Source of the DNA: Sphingomonas endophytica
Lineage (GTDB): Bacteria; Pseudomonadota; Alphaproteobacteria; Sphingomonadales; Sphingomonadaceae
Reading direction: 5' to 3'
Length of the DNA stretch: 64,000 bases
NCBI RefSeq assembly: GCF_014199415.1
Contig: NZ_JACIJN010000006.1
Span: 211,541-275,540 of the forward strand
Shown here: positions 50,041-59,094 of the stretch, one piece after another
Position numbering within the stretch: position 1 is the first letter of the stretch
How the letters are laid out: each line of letters starts with the position of its first letter
The notes under the pieces: generated by a model
The model's database searches: none
Told to the model about the DNA's origin: nothing
What the model saw: only the letters and a program-made list of their open reading frames with translations
Made by a program: the position numbers and the translations under genes

Positions 50041-51009
50041 ATGGGTATCGTGCCGAACTACACGGCCGCGCTGCAGAACGTTGCCACTCTGACGAATATT
50101 CGCCCTCCTGCCCGGCAGGACAGCCTCATACCGCCGCTCGCCGCCTTGCTGGCTGAATTTCACAGCAGCTTGAGCATGACCGGCCTTCGTTACTTCAGCG
50201 GCAACATCGACCGATTTATGGTCTTCTGCCTGTTGTTGCGGACCAGCCTTTCGCAACCGGAACGCAGGGGCACGATCTCGGTCCACTCCGCCGCTATGTC
50301 GCTGGGACGACCGTTCGAAACGGTGCGCCGACATATCTGCGCGCTGCTCGACCAGCGCGTATGCGAGCGGACGCGCAATGGCGTTACCCTGTCCGAGGCG
50401 TTCTGGGCGCGTGCCGACAATTGGCAGCAGCTTCGCTACGCGCATGACTGTTTCGTCCGGTTGATCGCCGACGCGGTCGCGCAAGGTGCGATCCCTGTCG
50501 GGCCGGTGCCGCCCTCCCATCCGCGACGTCTGGCGCTGACCGATGGCGTCTGCGCGGCGGTCGACCTGTTCCTTGCACTGGTCGAGGCCAACCGCCTGCT
50601 CTGCGCCGAGCCGCTCGACCTGGCGATCTTCTCCGTCGTGCTGCACGCCAATTATCACGCGCTCAAGGCCGATCGCGCACTCAGCGGGTTCGACGGCGCG
50701 CCGCGATTGCTGCCGCGCCATGCGGTGCGCGTCGCGCAGGTCGCGCGCGCGCTCTCCACCCCCGACACGACGGTCCGGCGTCGCATCGCACCGCTGACCA
50801 GCGAGGGTGGCCCGTACAAACGCACCGTTGGCGGGCTGCTCGTTTCCCCCGACTGCCTGCGGCACTGCGGCGGCCCGGACGAAACGAACAGCGCGAAGCA
50901 CGGCTCGATCCGCCTCATCATCCAGCGCGCGGGTGCCGCGGGCCTGTCGCTGCGCGATCCAACGAGCGCCTATTGCGACGGGCGCCGGCCGTCACCCGAG
51001 ATCGACTGA
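50041..51009 (+). CDS. Unrecognised protein with two helix-turn-helix-like segments
   Basis: This 322-residue protein belongs to no family I can name. Two segments look like winged helices: res. 78-120 (SVHSAAMSLGRPFETVRRHI then LLDQRVCERTRNGVTL) and res. 225-268 (VRVAQVARALSTPDTTVRRRI then GGLLVS). The same ETVRRH/TTVRRR pattern in both suggests an internal duplication. Between them lies a helical, Cys- and Leu-rich region. It could be a transcription factor with a non-standard dimer. The C-terminal 40 residues look disordered. Confidence 0.65.
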   Translation: MGIVPNYTAALQNVATLTNIRPPARQDSLIPPLAALLAEFHSSLSMTGLRYFSGNIDRFMVFCLLLRTSLSQPERRGTISVHSAAMSLGRPFETVRRHICALLDQRVCERTRNGVTLSEAFWARADNWQQLRYAHDCFVRLIADAVAQGAIPVGPVPPSHPRRLALTDGVCAAVDLFLALVEANRLLCAEPLDLAIFSVVLHANYHALKADRALSGFDGAPRLLPRHAVRVAQVARALSTPDTTVRRRIAPLTSEGGPYKRTVGGLLVSPDCLRHCGGPDETNSAKHGSIRLIIQRAGAAGLSLRDPTSAYCDGRRPSPEID

Positions 51010-51011
51010 GA

Positions 51012-52157
51012 TCAGCCGCCGCGCGGCCGCTTCGGCACCAGCGATGACAAGATGCCGCGCACCGTTCGCACCTCCTGGCTCGACCAGCCCGGTTTGGTCA
51101 GCAACGTCCGCAGCATCCGCCGCGTCGTGGGGGTGCGATCGGGCGGGAAGAAATAGCCGCCGTCGTCGAGCAACGCGTCGAGCTGCGCGATCATCCCGTC
51201 CAGCTCGACCTGCGGCGCGGGCGGATCGGCATCGACCGCCGGCGGGCTCGCCAGTGCCTGCCCCTTCGACCATTCATAGGCGACGAGGATCACCGCCTGC
51301 GCCAGATTGAGGCTGCCGAATTCGGGGTTGATCGGCACCGTGATGATCGTCCGTGCCACCGCGACATCGTCGGTTTCCAACCCCGATCGCTCGGGCCCGA
51401 ACAGGATCGCCGATCGCCCCGGGGCAGCGTGGATCGTCTGCGCCGCTTCGGCCGGGGTCACGACCGGCTTGGTCACGCCACGCTTGCGCACCGTCGTCGC
51501 ATAGACGTGCGCGCAATCGGCGACCGCTTCGGCAACCGTCTCGAACACCTGCGCACGTTCCAGCACGATGTCCGCCCCGGATGCCGCCGGCCCGGCCTGC
51601 GGATTGGGCCAGCCGTCACGCGGCGCGACCAGCCGCAGCTCGACCAGCCCGAAGTTGAGCATCGCGCGCGCCGCCTTGCCGATGTTCTCACCCAATTGCG
51701 GGCGGACGAGCACGATGACGGGGGCCTGGGCGGAGGGCTTCTCTCCCCCAATCCGTTCGTCCTGCGGAGCGGCTGAGTCAGCGTCAGCTTCCCCAGTCGA
51801 GACGCCGCCCGCCCCTTCCTCTCCCTCAATCCGTTCGTCCTGAGGAGAGGCTGAGCCTGTCGAAGCCTCGTCTCGAAGGACCGCCCGGCGCGCAAGCGAT
51901 CGGATCGCTTCCCAATCACCCCGCACGAGCGCCTCCTTCTTGGCACGTGACCAGCCCTTGATCTGCTGCTCGGCGCCGAGTGCCTCATCCCGCGTGGGAA
52001 AGTCCTGCGACCAGAGCAGCTCGACCGGGCGTCGATTTTGCGTATAGCCGGGCAGCGCGCCGGCCTGATGCGCGCCGATCCGCGCCTCGAGATCGTCGCT
52101 ATGCCCGACATAATAGCTGCCGTCGGCGCAGCGCAGGAGATAGGTGTAGTAACTCAC
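51012..52157 (-). CDS. trmJ: GIY-YIG nuclease domain fused to TrmJ-type tRNA methyltransferase
   Basis: This single 381-residue frame joins two normally separate proteins. Residues 1-93 are a short GIY-YIG domain (YYTYLLRCADGSYYVGHSDD, then HQAGALPGYTQNRRP). Residues 146-381 are a SPOUT methyltransferase with the TrmJ motifs VRPQLGENIGKAARAMLNFG, ILFGPERSGLETDD and NPEFGSLNLAQAV, which 2'-O-methylates tRNA position 32. Residues 94-145 are a linker read from two copies of a dispersed repeat (ASTGSASPQDERIEGE and ADSAAPQDERIGGE). No ATG exists at the TrmJ boundary. The only near start is a GTG at 51713, which has no good ribosome site. Fusion is therefore likely, but separate translation is not excluded. 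Confidence 0.8.
   Translation of the reverse strand: MSYYTYLLRCADGSYYVGHSDDLEARIGAHQAGALPGYTQNRRPVELLWSQDFPTRDEALGAEQQIKGWSRAKKEALVRGDWEAIRSLARRAVLRDEASTGSASPQDERIEGEEGAGGVSTGEADADSAAPQDERIGGEKPSAQAPVIVLVRPQLGENIGKAARAMLNFGLVELRLVAPRDGWPNPQAGPAASGADIVLERAQVFETVAEAVADCAHVYATTVRKRGVTKPVVTPAEAAQTIHAAPGRSAILFGPERSGLETDDVAVARTIITVPINPEFGSLNLAQAVILVAYEWSKGQALASPPAVDADPPAPQVELDGMIAQLDALLDDGGYFFPPDRTPTTRRMLRTLLTKPGWSSQEVRTVRGILSSLVPKRPRGG
51753..51880. repeat. Two family-C dispersed repeat copies inside the fused gene
   Basis: A complete copy (51831-51880) begins CCGTTCGTCCTGAGGAGAGG and ends CGTCTCGAAGGAC. A shorter, diverged copy lies at 51753-51790. Both are in the coding frame. The same element in the opposite direction is intergenic at 52168. 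Confidence 0.85.
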
Positions 52158-52167
52158 GCGGGGCAGG

Positions 52168-52216
52168 TCCTTCGAGACGAGGCTTCGACAAGCTCAGCCT
52201 CTCCTCAGGACGAACG
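52168..52216. repeat. Family-C dispersed repeat, intergenic, inverted
   Basis: GTCCTTCGAGACGAGGCTTC to CTCAGGACGAACGG is the near-exact reverse complement of the copy at 51831-51880. It fills the short gap between the fused gene and nrdR. Confidence 0.85.
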
Positions 52217-52237
52217 GTGGGGATGTCAAATTCCCGC

Positions 52238-52699
52238 CTAGCCCCGCCCCGCTTCCTCGACGCTGCCCGCGAATTCCTCGAAGTCGCGCGCCTCGCTGAA
52301 GTCGCGATAGACGCTGGCGAAGCGGATATAGGCGACCGAATCGAGCCCCTTGAGCCCGTCCATCACCATCTCGCCGATCCGCTTGGCCGACACCTCGGCC
52401 TCGCCGCTCGTTTCCAGCTGCCGCTGGATGCCGCTGACCAGCTTCTCCAGCCGCACCGGCTCGACCGGCCGCTTGCGCGCGGCGATCGAGATCGAGCGCA
52501 GCAACTTTTCGCGATCGAACGGCTCGCGTCGCGACTCGCTCTTCACCACCGTCAGATCGCGCAACTGGATGCGCTCAAAGGTGGTGAAGCGCGCGGCGCA
52601 GCCCTCGCATTGCCGCCGCCGCCGGATTGCCGCCCCATCGTCGGTGGGGCGGCTGTCCTTCACCTGGCTGGCGTCGTGACCACAGAAGGGGCAGCGCAT
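52238..52699 (-). CDS. nrdR: Transcriptional repressor NrdR
   Basis: This 153-residue protein has the zinc ribbon C3-x2-C6...C31-x2-C34, followed by the RF-TTFER block, and an ATP-cone domain ([17 protein letters not shown], res. 60-145). NrdR represses ribonucleotide reductase genes according to dATP/ATP. It is the last main gene of the leftward rpiB-glyA set. The start is ATG 52699, nine bases after the small gene upstream. Confidence 0.96.
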   Translation of the reverse strand: MRCPFCGHDASQVKDSRPTDDGAAIRRRRQCEGCAARFTTFERIQLRDLTVVKSESRREPFDREKLLRSISIAARKRPVEPVRLEKLVSGIQRQLETSGEAEVSAKRIGEMVMDGLKGLDSVAYIRFASVYRDFSEARDFEEFAGSVEEAGRG

Positions 52700-52707
52700 T
52701 CAGCGGT

Positions 52708-52899
52708 TCACTTGTTCTTGGTGCCCTTGTGATAGGCCCAGGCCGCGCCCGCGATCGCGCCGAAGATCGGCCCGACCACCGGCAGCGGAATGGCGACGAC
52801 CGCGCCCAGCGCGCTCCACTTCGCCATGCTCTTGCCCAGACCCGGCGTGCTCTTCACCGTGCCGCGCACTTCGTTCACCTTGTTGTCGAAATCGGCCAC
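52708..52899 (-). CDS. Small glycine-rich membrane-associated protein
   Basis: This 63-residue protein has a polar start (MADFDNKVNEVRGTVKSTPGLGKSM) and a membrane segment AVVAIPLPVVGPIFGAIAGAAWAY. It lies between glyA and nrdR with 8-12-base spaces, so it is in the operon. The glycine-rich span resembles small membrane-stress proteins. No family is assigned. Confidence 0.7.
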   Translation of the reverse strand: MADFDNKVNEVRGTVKSTPGLGKSMAKWSALGAVVAIPLPVVGPIFGAIAGAAWAYHKGTKNK

Positions 52900-52911
52900 C
52901 GCTCGTTCTCC

Positions 52912-54219
52912 TTAGCTGTAGATCGGGAACCGAGCGCATAGCGCGCGAACACGTTCCCGCACGTTCGCCTCGACGGTGGCGTCGCCGGCCTCGCCCTTCT
53001 CGCGCAGCCCGTCGAGCACGTCGGCGACCATGTTGCCGATTTCGCGGAACTCGGCGGTGCCGAACCCGCGCGTCGTGCCGGCGGGCGAGCCGACGCGAAT
53101 GCCGCTTGTCTTGACCGGGGGCAGCGGATCGTTGGGAATGCCGTTCTTGTTGCAGGTGATCCCGGCGCGCTCCAGCGCCTCGTCCGCGTCGCGGCCGGTG
53201 ATGCCGAGCGGGGTGAGATCGACCAGCGCCAGATGCGTATCGGTCCCGCCCGACACGAGATCCGCGCCGCGCTCCTTGAGCGTCGCCGCCAGCACCTTGG
53301 CGTTCTCGACCACCGCCGCGGCATAGCTCTTGAACTCGGGCCGCAGCGCCTCGCCGAACGCCACCGCCTTGGCGGCGACGACGTGCATCAGCGGCCCGCC
53401 CTGCAGCCCCGGGAACACCGCCGAGTTGATCTTCTTCGCGATCGCCTCGTCGTCGGTCAGCACCATGCCGCCTCGCGGGCCGCGGAGCGTCTTGTGCGTG
53501 GTGGTGGTGACGACATGCGCATGGCCGAACGGTGTCGGGTGGACGCCGCCCGCGACCAGCCCGGCGAAATGCGCCATGTCGACCATGAAGAACGCGCCGA
53601 CCTTGTCGGCGATCGCGCGGAAGCGCGCGAAATCGATGTGACGCGGGTACGCCGAGCCACCGGCGATGATCAGCTTCGGCTGCGTCTCCACCGCCTGCTT
53701 TTCGACGGCATCATAATCGATGAGATGCGTGTCCGACGCGACACCGTATTGCACGGCGTTGAACCATTTGCCGCTCATTGCGGCACGCGCGCCGTGCGTC
53801 AGGTGCCCGCCCGCGTCGAGGCTGAGCCCCATGATCGTGTCGCCGGGCTTGACCAGCGCGAGCATCACCGCGCCGTTCGCCTGCGCGCCCGAATGCGGCT
53901 GGACGTTGACGAACCCGCAGTTGAAGAGCTGCTTGGCGCGATCGATCGCGAGCTGCTCCACCTCGTCGGACGGGTGGCAGCCCTGATAGTAACGCTTGCC
54001 GGGATAGCCCTCGGCATATTTGTTCGTGAACACCGAGCCTTGCGCCTCCAGCACGGCGCGGCTGACGATATTCTCCGACGCGATCAGCTCGATCTGCGTC
54101 TGCTCGCGGGTCAGTTCATGCTCGACACCGGCGAACACCGCCGCATCGGCGTCGGCGAGGCCGCGGGTGAAGAAACCATCCGGCTGGATGTCGGAAAGCG
54201 AGGTCGGGTTGGTGCTCAT
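52912..54219 (-). CDS. glyA: Serine hydroxymethyltransferase
   Basis: This 435-residue PLP enzyme converts serine and tetrahydrofolate to glycine and methylene-tetrahydrofolate. Hallmarks are [47 protein letters not shown], the PLP lysine in [16 protein letters not shown] and [11 protein letters not shown]. It is full length. Its start overlaps the rpiB stop by ATGA. Confidence 0.97.
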   Translation of the reverse strand: MSTNPTSLSDIQPDGFFTRGLADADAAVFAGVEHELTREQTQIELIASENIVSRAVLEAQGSVFTNKYAEGYPGKRYYQGCHPSDEVEQLAIDRAKQLFNCGFVNVQPHSGAQANGAVMLALVKPGDTIMGLSLDAGGHLTHGARAAMSGKWFNAVQYGVASDTHLIDYDAVEKQAVETQPKLIIAGGSAYPRHIDFARFRAIADKVGAFFMVDMAHFAGLVAGGVHPTPFGHAHVVTTTTHKTLRGPRGGMVLTDDEAIAKKINSAVFPGLQGGPLMHVVAAKAVAFGEALRPEFKSYAAAVVENAKVLAATLKERGADLVSGGTDTHLALVDLTPLGITGRDADEALERAGITCNKNGIPNDPLPPVKTSGIRVGSPAGTTRGFGTAEFREIGNMVADVLDGLREKGEAGDATVEANVRERVRALCARFPIYS

Positions 54220-54650
54220 GCGGGCTCCTTGAGCATGTCGACGCGCGCGGCATGGCGCCCGCCGAGGAAATCCGTGGAAAGAAAGGCGCGTACACAGGCG
54301 CGCGCCATTTCGGTGCCGATCAGCCGCGCGCCCATCGCGATCGCGTTGGCGTCATTGTGGCTGCGCGCCAGCGCCGCCGACAGCGGCTCGTTCACCAGGG
54401 CGCAGCGCACCGCCGGGTTGCGGTTGGCGGCGATCATGATCCCGATCCCCGAACCGCACAACGCGATGCCGCGCTCCGCCTCGCCGGCGGCGAGCGTGTC
54501 GGCAAGCCGGCGGCCGTAATCGGGATAGTCGACGCTGGAATCGTCATGGGTGCCCAGGTCGCGTACCTCATGCCCCTCGCCCTTCAGCCACTCGCGCAGT
54601 TCGTCCTTCAACTGGACGGCGGCATGGTCGCAGGCGATGGCGATACGCAA
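54216..54650 (-). CDS. rpiB: Ribose-5-phosphate isomerase B
   Basis: This 144-residue enzyme of the RpiB/LacA family interconverts ribose-5-phosphate and ribulose-5-phosphate. Motifs include [14 protein letters not shown] at the start, [14 protein letters not shown], and the active-site [26 protein letters not shown]. It is the first gene of the leftward rpiB-glyA-(small)-nrdR set, which links pentose, one-carbon and nucleotide metabolism. Confidence 0.95.
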   Translation of the reverse strand: MRIAIACDHAAVQLKDELREWLKGEGHEVRDLGTHDDSSVDYPDYGRRLADTLAAGEAERGIALCGSGIGIMIAANRNPAVRCALVNEPLSAALARSHNDANAIAMGARLIGTEMARACVRAFLSTDFLGGRHAARVDMLKEPA

Positions 54651-54747
54651 GGATCGACTCCCGAAAGGACTGGATCGCCGCGCTCTAGCGATCCATGCGC
54701 GCCAAAGCTACCCGGAACGCGGCCCCGCCCTTGCTGGTTGATGTACC

Positions 54748-55209
54748 ATGACGAAGCGCCCGTTCCTCCTCGCCGTCCCGCTCGCCCTCGCCGCCTGCGC
54801 GCAGCCGGCGCCCGACCCGTCGCCCAGCGCGACGCCGACCGAACGCGTCGGTCCGCTCGCCCCGCCGCGCGACGGGCCGGGCGGTGGGCAGCTCCGCGAC
54901 AATGCGCTCGAGCCCGCCGCCACTGCCGCGCTGGAGGAACGGTATCTGGGGCGCTGGATCGGGGTGGAGGGAACGTTCCTCGACGTCACCCGGCGCGAGG
55001 CGGGGGGCGTGACGCTCGACATGCAGTGGGACCTCGATCACCGCGGCACGTTCCACGGGTCGGTCACCGCCGAAGGGCTGCGCTTCATGCGCAACGGCAT
55101 CGCCGAGACCGCGGTGCCGGGCAATGGCGACGCGACCGGTCTCAAGTGGCTGGCGGGAAAGAAAGACTGCCTGATCGTCAAGTCCGGCGAGGGTTATTGC
55201 CGGAAGTAA
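54748..55209 (+). CDS. Hypothetical lipoprotein
   Basis: This 153-residue protein has a lipoprotein leader (MTKRPFLLAVPLALAAC, lipid-bearing C17), then a Pro-rich tether and a small beta-rich domain (RYLGRWIGVEGTFLDVTRREAGGVTLDMQWDLDH). Its C-terminal 16 bases overlap the convergent CoA-lyase gene. It is probably anchored in the outer or inner membrane. Function unknown. Confidence 0.8.
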   Translation: MTKRPFLLAVPLALAACAQPAPDPSPSATPTERVGPLAPPRDGPGGGQLRDNALEPAATAALEERYLGRWIGVEGTFLDVTRREAGGVTLDMQWDLDHRGTFHGSVTAEGLRFMRNGIAETAVPGNGDATGLKWLAGKKDCLIVKSGEGYCRK

Positions 55210-56102
55210 GTGTCGTCCCGTTCATTCGGGTGCGACAAGGGCGGCCGATCTCGCGCAGCGATCGCCTCGGCCAGCGCGAGCACGCGCCGCGCCTCTTCCA
55301 GATGCAATCGCTCGACCATCCGCCCGTCGACGCGAATGGCCCCCTCATCCTCGCGCCCGTCGAACGCGGCCGTCAACGTTCGCGCCGCGGCGACCTCGGC
55401 ATCGGCCGGTCCGAACGCATCGTTCGCCGCCGCGATCTGGGCGGGATGGATCAACGTCTTGCCGTCGAAGCCATAGGCTCGCGCCTGCGCGCATTCCGCC
55501 GCGATCGCCGCCTGATCGTCGAGCGTGTTGATGACCCCGTCGAGCGCCACCAGCCCCGCGGCGCGCGCAGCCAGCACGATCTGCCCCAGCGCGGGCAGCA
55601 ACGGCATGCGGTCCGGCCCGGCCCGGCAACGCAACTCCCGCGCCAAATCGTTGGTGCCCGCTACCAGCGCGGTCAGCCCATGATCGGCGGCGGCAGCGAC
55701 GATCGCGGGGAGCGCGAGAACCCCCGCACAGGTCTCGATCATCGCCCATAACGCCGGCCGGTCGCCCAACGCCGCCCGCGCCCGTGACAAGGTCGCTGCA
55801 TCTTCCAGCTTGGGCAGCACCACCGCATCCGGCGCCGCCTCACCGAGCGCCATCAGATCGTCGGCGCCCCATGGGGTATCGAGCGCATTCGCCCGCACCG
55901 CCAGCTCGCGCGCGCCGAACCCGCCGTCGCGGATCGCGGCGACCGCCGCCGCACGCGCGGCCTCCTTCTGCGCCGGTGCGACCGCATCCTCCAGGTCGAG
56001 GATCACCACGTCGCACGGCAAGGTCCGCGCCTTCTCGATCGCGCGCGCATTCGACGCGGGCAGGAACAAGGCGCTCCGCCGCGGCCGCACCGCGTTCGTC
56101 AT
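55194..56102 (-). CDS. HpcH/HpaI-family CoA-ester lyase (citrate-lyase beta-like)
   Basis: This 302-residue TIM-barrel protein starts RRSALFLPASNARAIEKA. It has the metal/substrate block VVILDLEDAVAPAQKEAAR, VRANALDTPWGADDL, AMIETCAGV and the C-terminal GFDGKTLIHPAQI. These match malyl-/citramalyl-CoA lyases and citrate-lyase beta chains. No citrate-lyase alpha or gamma genes are near, so it is more likely a malyl-CoA or beta-methylmalyl-CoA-type lyase. It is coupled by ATGA to the FMN reductase gene. Confidence 0.88.
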   Translation of the reverse strand: MTNAVRPRRSALFLPASNARAIEKARTLPCDVVILDLEDAVAPAQKEAARAAAVAAIRDGGFGARELAVRANALDTPWGADDLMALGEAAPDAVVLPKLEDAATLSRARAALGDRPALWAMIETCAGVLALPAIVAAAADHGLTALVAGTNDLARELRCRAGPDRMPLLPALGQIVLAARAAGLVALDGVINTLDDQAAIAAECAQARAYGFDGKTLIHPAQIAAANDAFGPADAEVAAARTLTAAFDGREDEGAIRVDGRMVERLHLEEARRVLALAEAIAARDRPPLSHPNERDDTYFRQ

Positions 56103-56695
56103 GCCGCCACGCCGCCCGACAGCGGCGCGAAGCGGGCGACCTGCCGCCCGATCAGCCGCAATTGCTCGACCACCGCCGGGTCGCTCGCCCCGCCCTCGTC
56201 GTCGAACCGGGTCACCTGCGTGTTGATCGCCGCCGCGAACGGCGTCGGCCAGCCGCGCAGCGCATGGACGATCGAGCGCAAGGCCGCGATCGTCGAGCCT
56301 GTCGCCTGCCAGCCATAAGCGGTGGCGATCAGCCCGACCGGCATGTCGGCAAGGTACGGCCGCGAGTCGCGCGCGGTTTCCTCCAGCAGATCCAGCGCGT
56401 TCTTCACCACGCCCGAGATGCTGCCGTGATAGCCGGGGCTTGAAATGATGACCGCCGAGGCATTCCGCACCGCTTCCACGAACGCCTGCTCCTCCGGCGT
56501 GCGCGAGGTTGCGCGCGGGTCGTAGAGCGGCAGCCGCGCCATGTCGGCACCGCCGAACATCTGGGTGCGGAAGCCCTGCGCCGCCGCCTCGCCCAGCGCG
56601 ATCCTCAGCGCGCGCTCGGTCGACGACACGCCGCCGATCGTGCCTCCGATCCCCACCACCAGCGGCGCGGGCGCGCCTTTCGCATCATCCTGCAT
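56099..56695 (-). CDS. NADPH-dependent FMN reductase family protein
   Basis: This 198-residue flavodoxin-like protein has the flavin-phosphate loop GIGGTIGGVSSTERALRIAL, the block AVIISSPGYHGSISGVVKNALDLLEE and a third binding loop near GLIATAYGWQATGST. It resembles SsuE/ArsH-type reductases. It lies upstream of, and is coupled to, the CoA lyase. Which oxygenase or acceptor it serves is not evident. Confidence 0.85.
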   Translation of the reverse strand: MQDDAKGAPAPLVVGIGGTIGGVSSTERALRIALGEAAAQGFRTQMFGGADMARLPLYDPRATSRTPEEQAFVEAVRNASAVIISSPGYHGSISGVVKNALDLLEETARDSRPYLADMPVGLIATAYGWQATGSTIAALRSIVHALRGWPTPFAAAINTQVTRFDDEGGASDPAVVEQLRLIGRQVARFAPLSGGVAA

Positions 56696-56764
56696 TTGGC
56701 TATCCTTGGTTCACGCGGGCGAGGCTTGCGACAACTGTTATATCAGCGTAAGACACCAACAGCC

Positions 56765-58918
56765 ATGCGCCCCGACCCCTACGACACCGGCCGCGTCCGC
56801 TACAACCACGCACGCGGCGATACGCCCGGCGCTCCGCCGGAGCCGCTGCCGTCGTTCGGTGCGTGGCACGAGCACGCGCACGACGCCGCCTCCTCCTACG
56901 AACCACCGCGCTATGACGACGGCGGCGATCCGCCGCCGCGATGGCGCCGCATCGCATGGGGCAAGTGGATCATCCGCGGGCTGGCGGCATCGATCGTGCT
57001 GTTCGTGCTCGCGGTCATCTGGCTGGCGGTGACCGCGCCCTTGTCGCGCTCGCTCAAGCCACCGACCCCGCCGTCGATCACGCTGACCGCCGCCGACGGC
57101 ACGCCGATCGCGCGGCGTGGCGCGATCATCGGCACGCCGGTCGACGCCAGCACGCTGCCCCCGCATGTCCGCGAGGCGTTCCTCGCGATCGAGGACCGCC
57201 GCTTCTACTCGCACTGGGGCATTGACCCGCGCGGGATCGCACGCGCCGCCTGGGCGAACGTGGGCTCTGGCGGGGTGCGACAGGGCGGCTCGACGATCAC
57301 GCAGCAACTGGCGAAGAACGCCTTCCTCGATTCGGATCGCACCGCCGCGCGCAAGATCCGCGAGGTGATGATCGCCTTCTGGCTGGAGGCATGGCTCAGC
57401 AAGGACGAGATTCTCTCGCGCTATCTGTCGAACGTCTATTTCGGCGACAACGTCTACGGCATCACCGCGGCGTCGAAACATTATTTCGGCCGTACCCCGC
57501 AGAAGCTCAACGTCGGGCAGGCGGCGATGCTGGCGGGTCTGGTCAAGGCGCCGTCGCGGCTCGCGCCCACCGGCAACCTGAAGGGCGCGCGCGCGCGGCA
57601 GGCGGTGGTGGTCGGCGCGATGGTGGATGCCGGCTTCCTCACCAAGGCCGAAGCAGCCACCGTCCAGCCGCAGCGCGTGCTCGCCGCCCGCGCCGACACT
57701 TTGCCGACCGGCACCTATTTCGCCGACTGGGTGCTCCCCACCGCGCGCGAGGTCGCGGGCGATTCGGGCACCGAGGCGACCGTAAAGACCACGCTCGACC
57801 GCGGGCTGCAATCGACCGCCGAACGCGTCGTCCGGCAGGCGAGCTTACGCGGGCTGCAGGCGGCGGTGGTCGCGATGCGCCCGGATGGCGAGGTGGTCGC
57901 GATGGTCGGCGGGCGCGATTACAAGACCAGCGCCTTCAACCGTGCCGTCCAGGCGAAGCGCCAGCCGGGCTCGACCTTCAAGCTGTTCGTCTATCTCGCC
58001 GCGTTGCGCGCCGGGCTGACCCCCGATGACATTCGCGACGATTCGCCGGTCGAGATCGCCGGGTGGAAGCCGCGCAACGACGACGGCCGTTATCTCGGCC
58101 CGATCACGCTGCGCCGCGCGTTCGCGCGTTCCTCGAACGTCGTCGCCGCGCGGCTGACGCAGGAGGTCGGCGTGCGCAACGTCATCAAGACCGCGCGCGA
58201 TCTGGGCATCACCACGCCGATCCCCAACGAGGCGACGATCGGGCTCGGCACCGCCGAAGTCTCGTTGCTCGAATTGACCGGCGCCTATGCCGCAATCGCC
58301 AACGGCCGCTATCCGGTCACGCCGCGCGGGGTCGAGGGCAACCGCAGCGCGAGTTGGTATGAGAAGATCGCGGGGAGCGACACCGCGATGCCGGGGAAGG
58401 TGCGCGACGAGATGCGCTCGCTGCTCGGCTCGTCGATCCGCGGCACCGGGCGTGACGCCAACCTGCCTGTCGATGCCTTCGGCAAGACCGGCACCAGCCA
58501 GGGCGGGCGCGACGGCTGGTTCATCGGCTTTGCGGGCAATCTCGTCGTCGGGGTCTGGGTCGGCAAGGACGACAGCTCGCCCAATCCCGGCCTCCACGGC
58601 GGCGGCATTCCCGCGCAGATCTGGCGGCAGTTCATGATGTCCGCGTTGCACATTCCGGTCGTCGTCGAACCGGAGGCGGACGAGATGGGCGCGCCGCTCG
58701 ACAATATGGAGGAAGCGGTCGATCGCTTCGGGCGCGTGATCGACGGCGCGCAGCCGTCGATCGAGGATGCGGTCGACCGGCTGCGCGAGCTGGGGGTCGA
58801 ATTGCCGGAGCCTCCGCTGCCCCGTCAGCGCGTCCCGGTGGAGCGCTATCCGGAAGAGCGCGGACCGCCGCGCGACGAGGATGGCGGTCCGTACGAGGAT
58901 TACGATTACCGCTTCTAG
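56765..58918 (+). CDS. Class A penicillin-binding protein (PBP1A-like)
   Basis: This 717-residue bifunctional cell-wall enzyme has an N-terminal cytoplasmic tail (res. 1-75), one membrane anchor (res. 76-98), a GT51 glycosyltransferase domain (catalytic E143 in IEDRRFYSHWG, QGGSTITQQLAKN) and a transpeptidase with S403-T-F-K, SSN and KTGTS. It polymerises and cross-links peptidoglycan in the periplasm. The C-terminus is acidic and Pro/Tyr-rich. ATG 56765 is chosen because the tail begins there. Confidence 0.94.
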   Translation: MRPDPYDTGRVRYNHARGDTPGAPPEPLPSFGAWHEHAHDAASSYEPPRYDDGGDPPPRWRRIAWGKWIIRGLAASIVLFVLAVIWLAVTAPLSRSLKPPTPPSITLTAADGTPIARRGAIIGTPVDASTLPPHVREAFLAIEDRRFYSHWGIDPRGIARAAWANVGSGGVRQGGSTITQQLAKNAFLDSDRTAARKIREVMIAFWLEAWLSKDEILSRYLSNVYFGDNVYGITAASKHYFGRTPQKLNVGQAAMLAGLVKAPSRLAPTGNLKGARARQAVVVGAMVDAGFLTKAEAATVQPQRVLAARADTLPTGTYFADWVLPTAREVAGDSGTEATVKTTLDRGLQSTAERVVRQASLRGLQAAVVAMRPDGEVVAMVGGRDYKTSAFNRAVQAKRQPGSTFKLFVYLAALRAGLTPDDIRDDSPVEIAGWKPRNDDGRYLGPITLRRAFARSSNVVAARLTQEVGVRNVIKTARDLGITTPIPNEATIGLGTAEVSLLELTGAYAAIANGRYPVTPRGVEGNRSASWYEKIAGSDTAMPGKVRDEMRSLLGSSIRGTGRDANLPVDAFGKTGTSQGGRDGWFIGFAGNLVVGVWVGKDDSSPNPGLHGGGIPAQIWRQFMMSALHIPVVVEPEADEMGAPLDNMEEAVDRFGRVIDGAQPSIEDAVDRLRELGVELPEPPLPRQRVPVERYPEERGPPRDEDGGPYEDYDYRF

Positions 58919-58971
58919 CGCCGATCAGATCTCCTCGCGTCGTCGCGCCTGACCTGATCCGGGGCTCCCCG

Positions 58972-59009
58972 CCTCCGTCGCGTCCGGATCGCGAGCGGAG
59001 CGACGGAGG
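58972..59009 (+). terminator. Inverted repeat after the PBP gene
   Basis: CCTCCGTCGC (58972-58981) pairs with GCGACGGAGG (59000-59009) across an 18-base loop. The region also carries remnants of the family-A and -B repeats (CTGATCCGGGGC, GCGAGCGGAGC). Confidence 0.45.
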
Positions 59010-59030
59010 AGCGCACGTCATCGGTCTTCC

Positions 59031-59058
59031 TTGACCGTGCAGACCGCCTCGCTATTGT
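59031..59058 (+). promoter_or_regulatory. Possible promoter of the second hydrolase island
   Basis: TTGACC (59031-59036) and TATTGT (59053-59058) are 16 bases apart, ahead of the GH30 gene. The match to the -35/-10 consensus is fair. The resulting leader would be about 30 bases. Confidence 0.4.
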
Positions 59059-59094
59059 AATACAAAAAGCGGGAGAAGGGCTGTTCCTGGTCGA

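Noticed and set aside
55194..56102. Citrate lyase operon
   Set aside because: Only the beta-like lyase is present; alpha, acyl-carrier gamma and ligase genes are missing, so a CoA-ester lyase is the better call.
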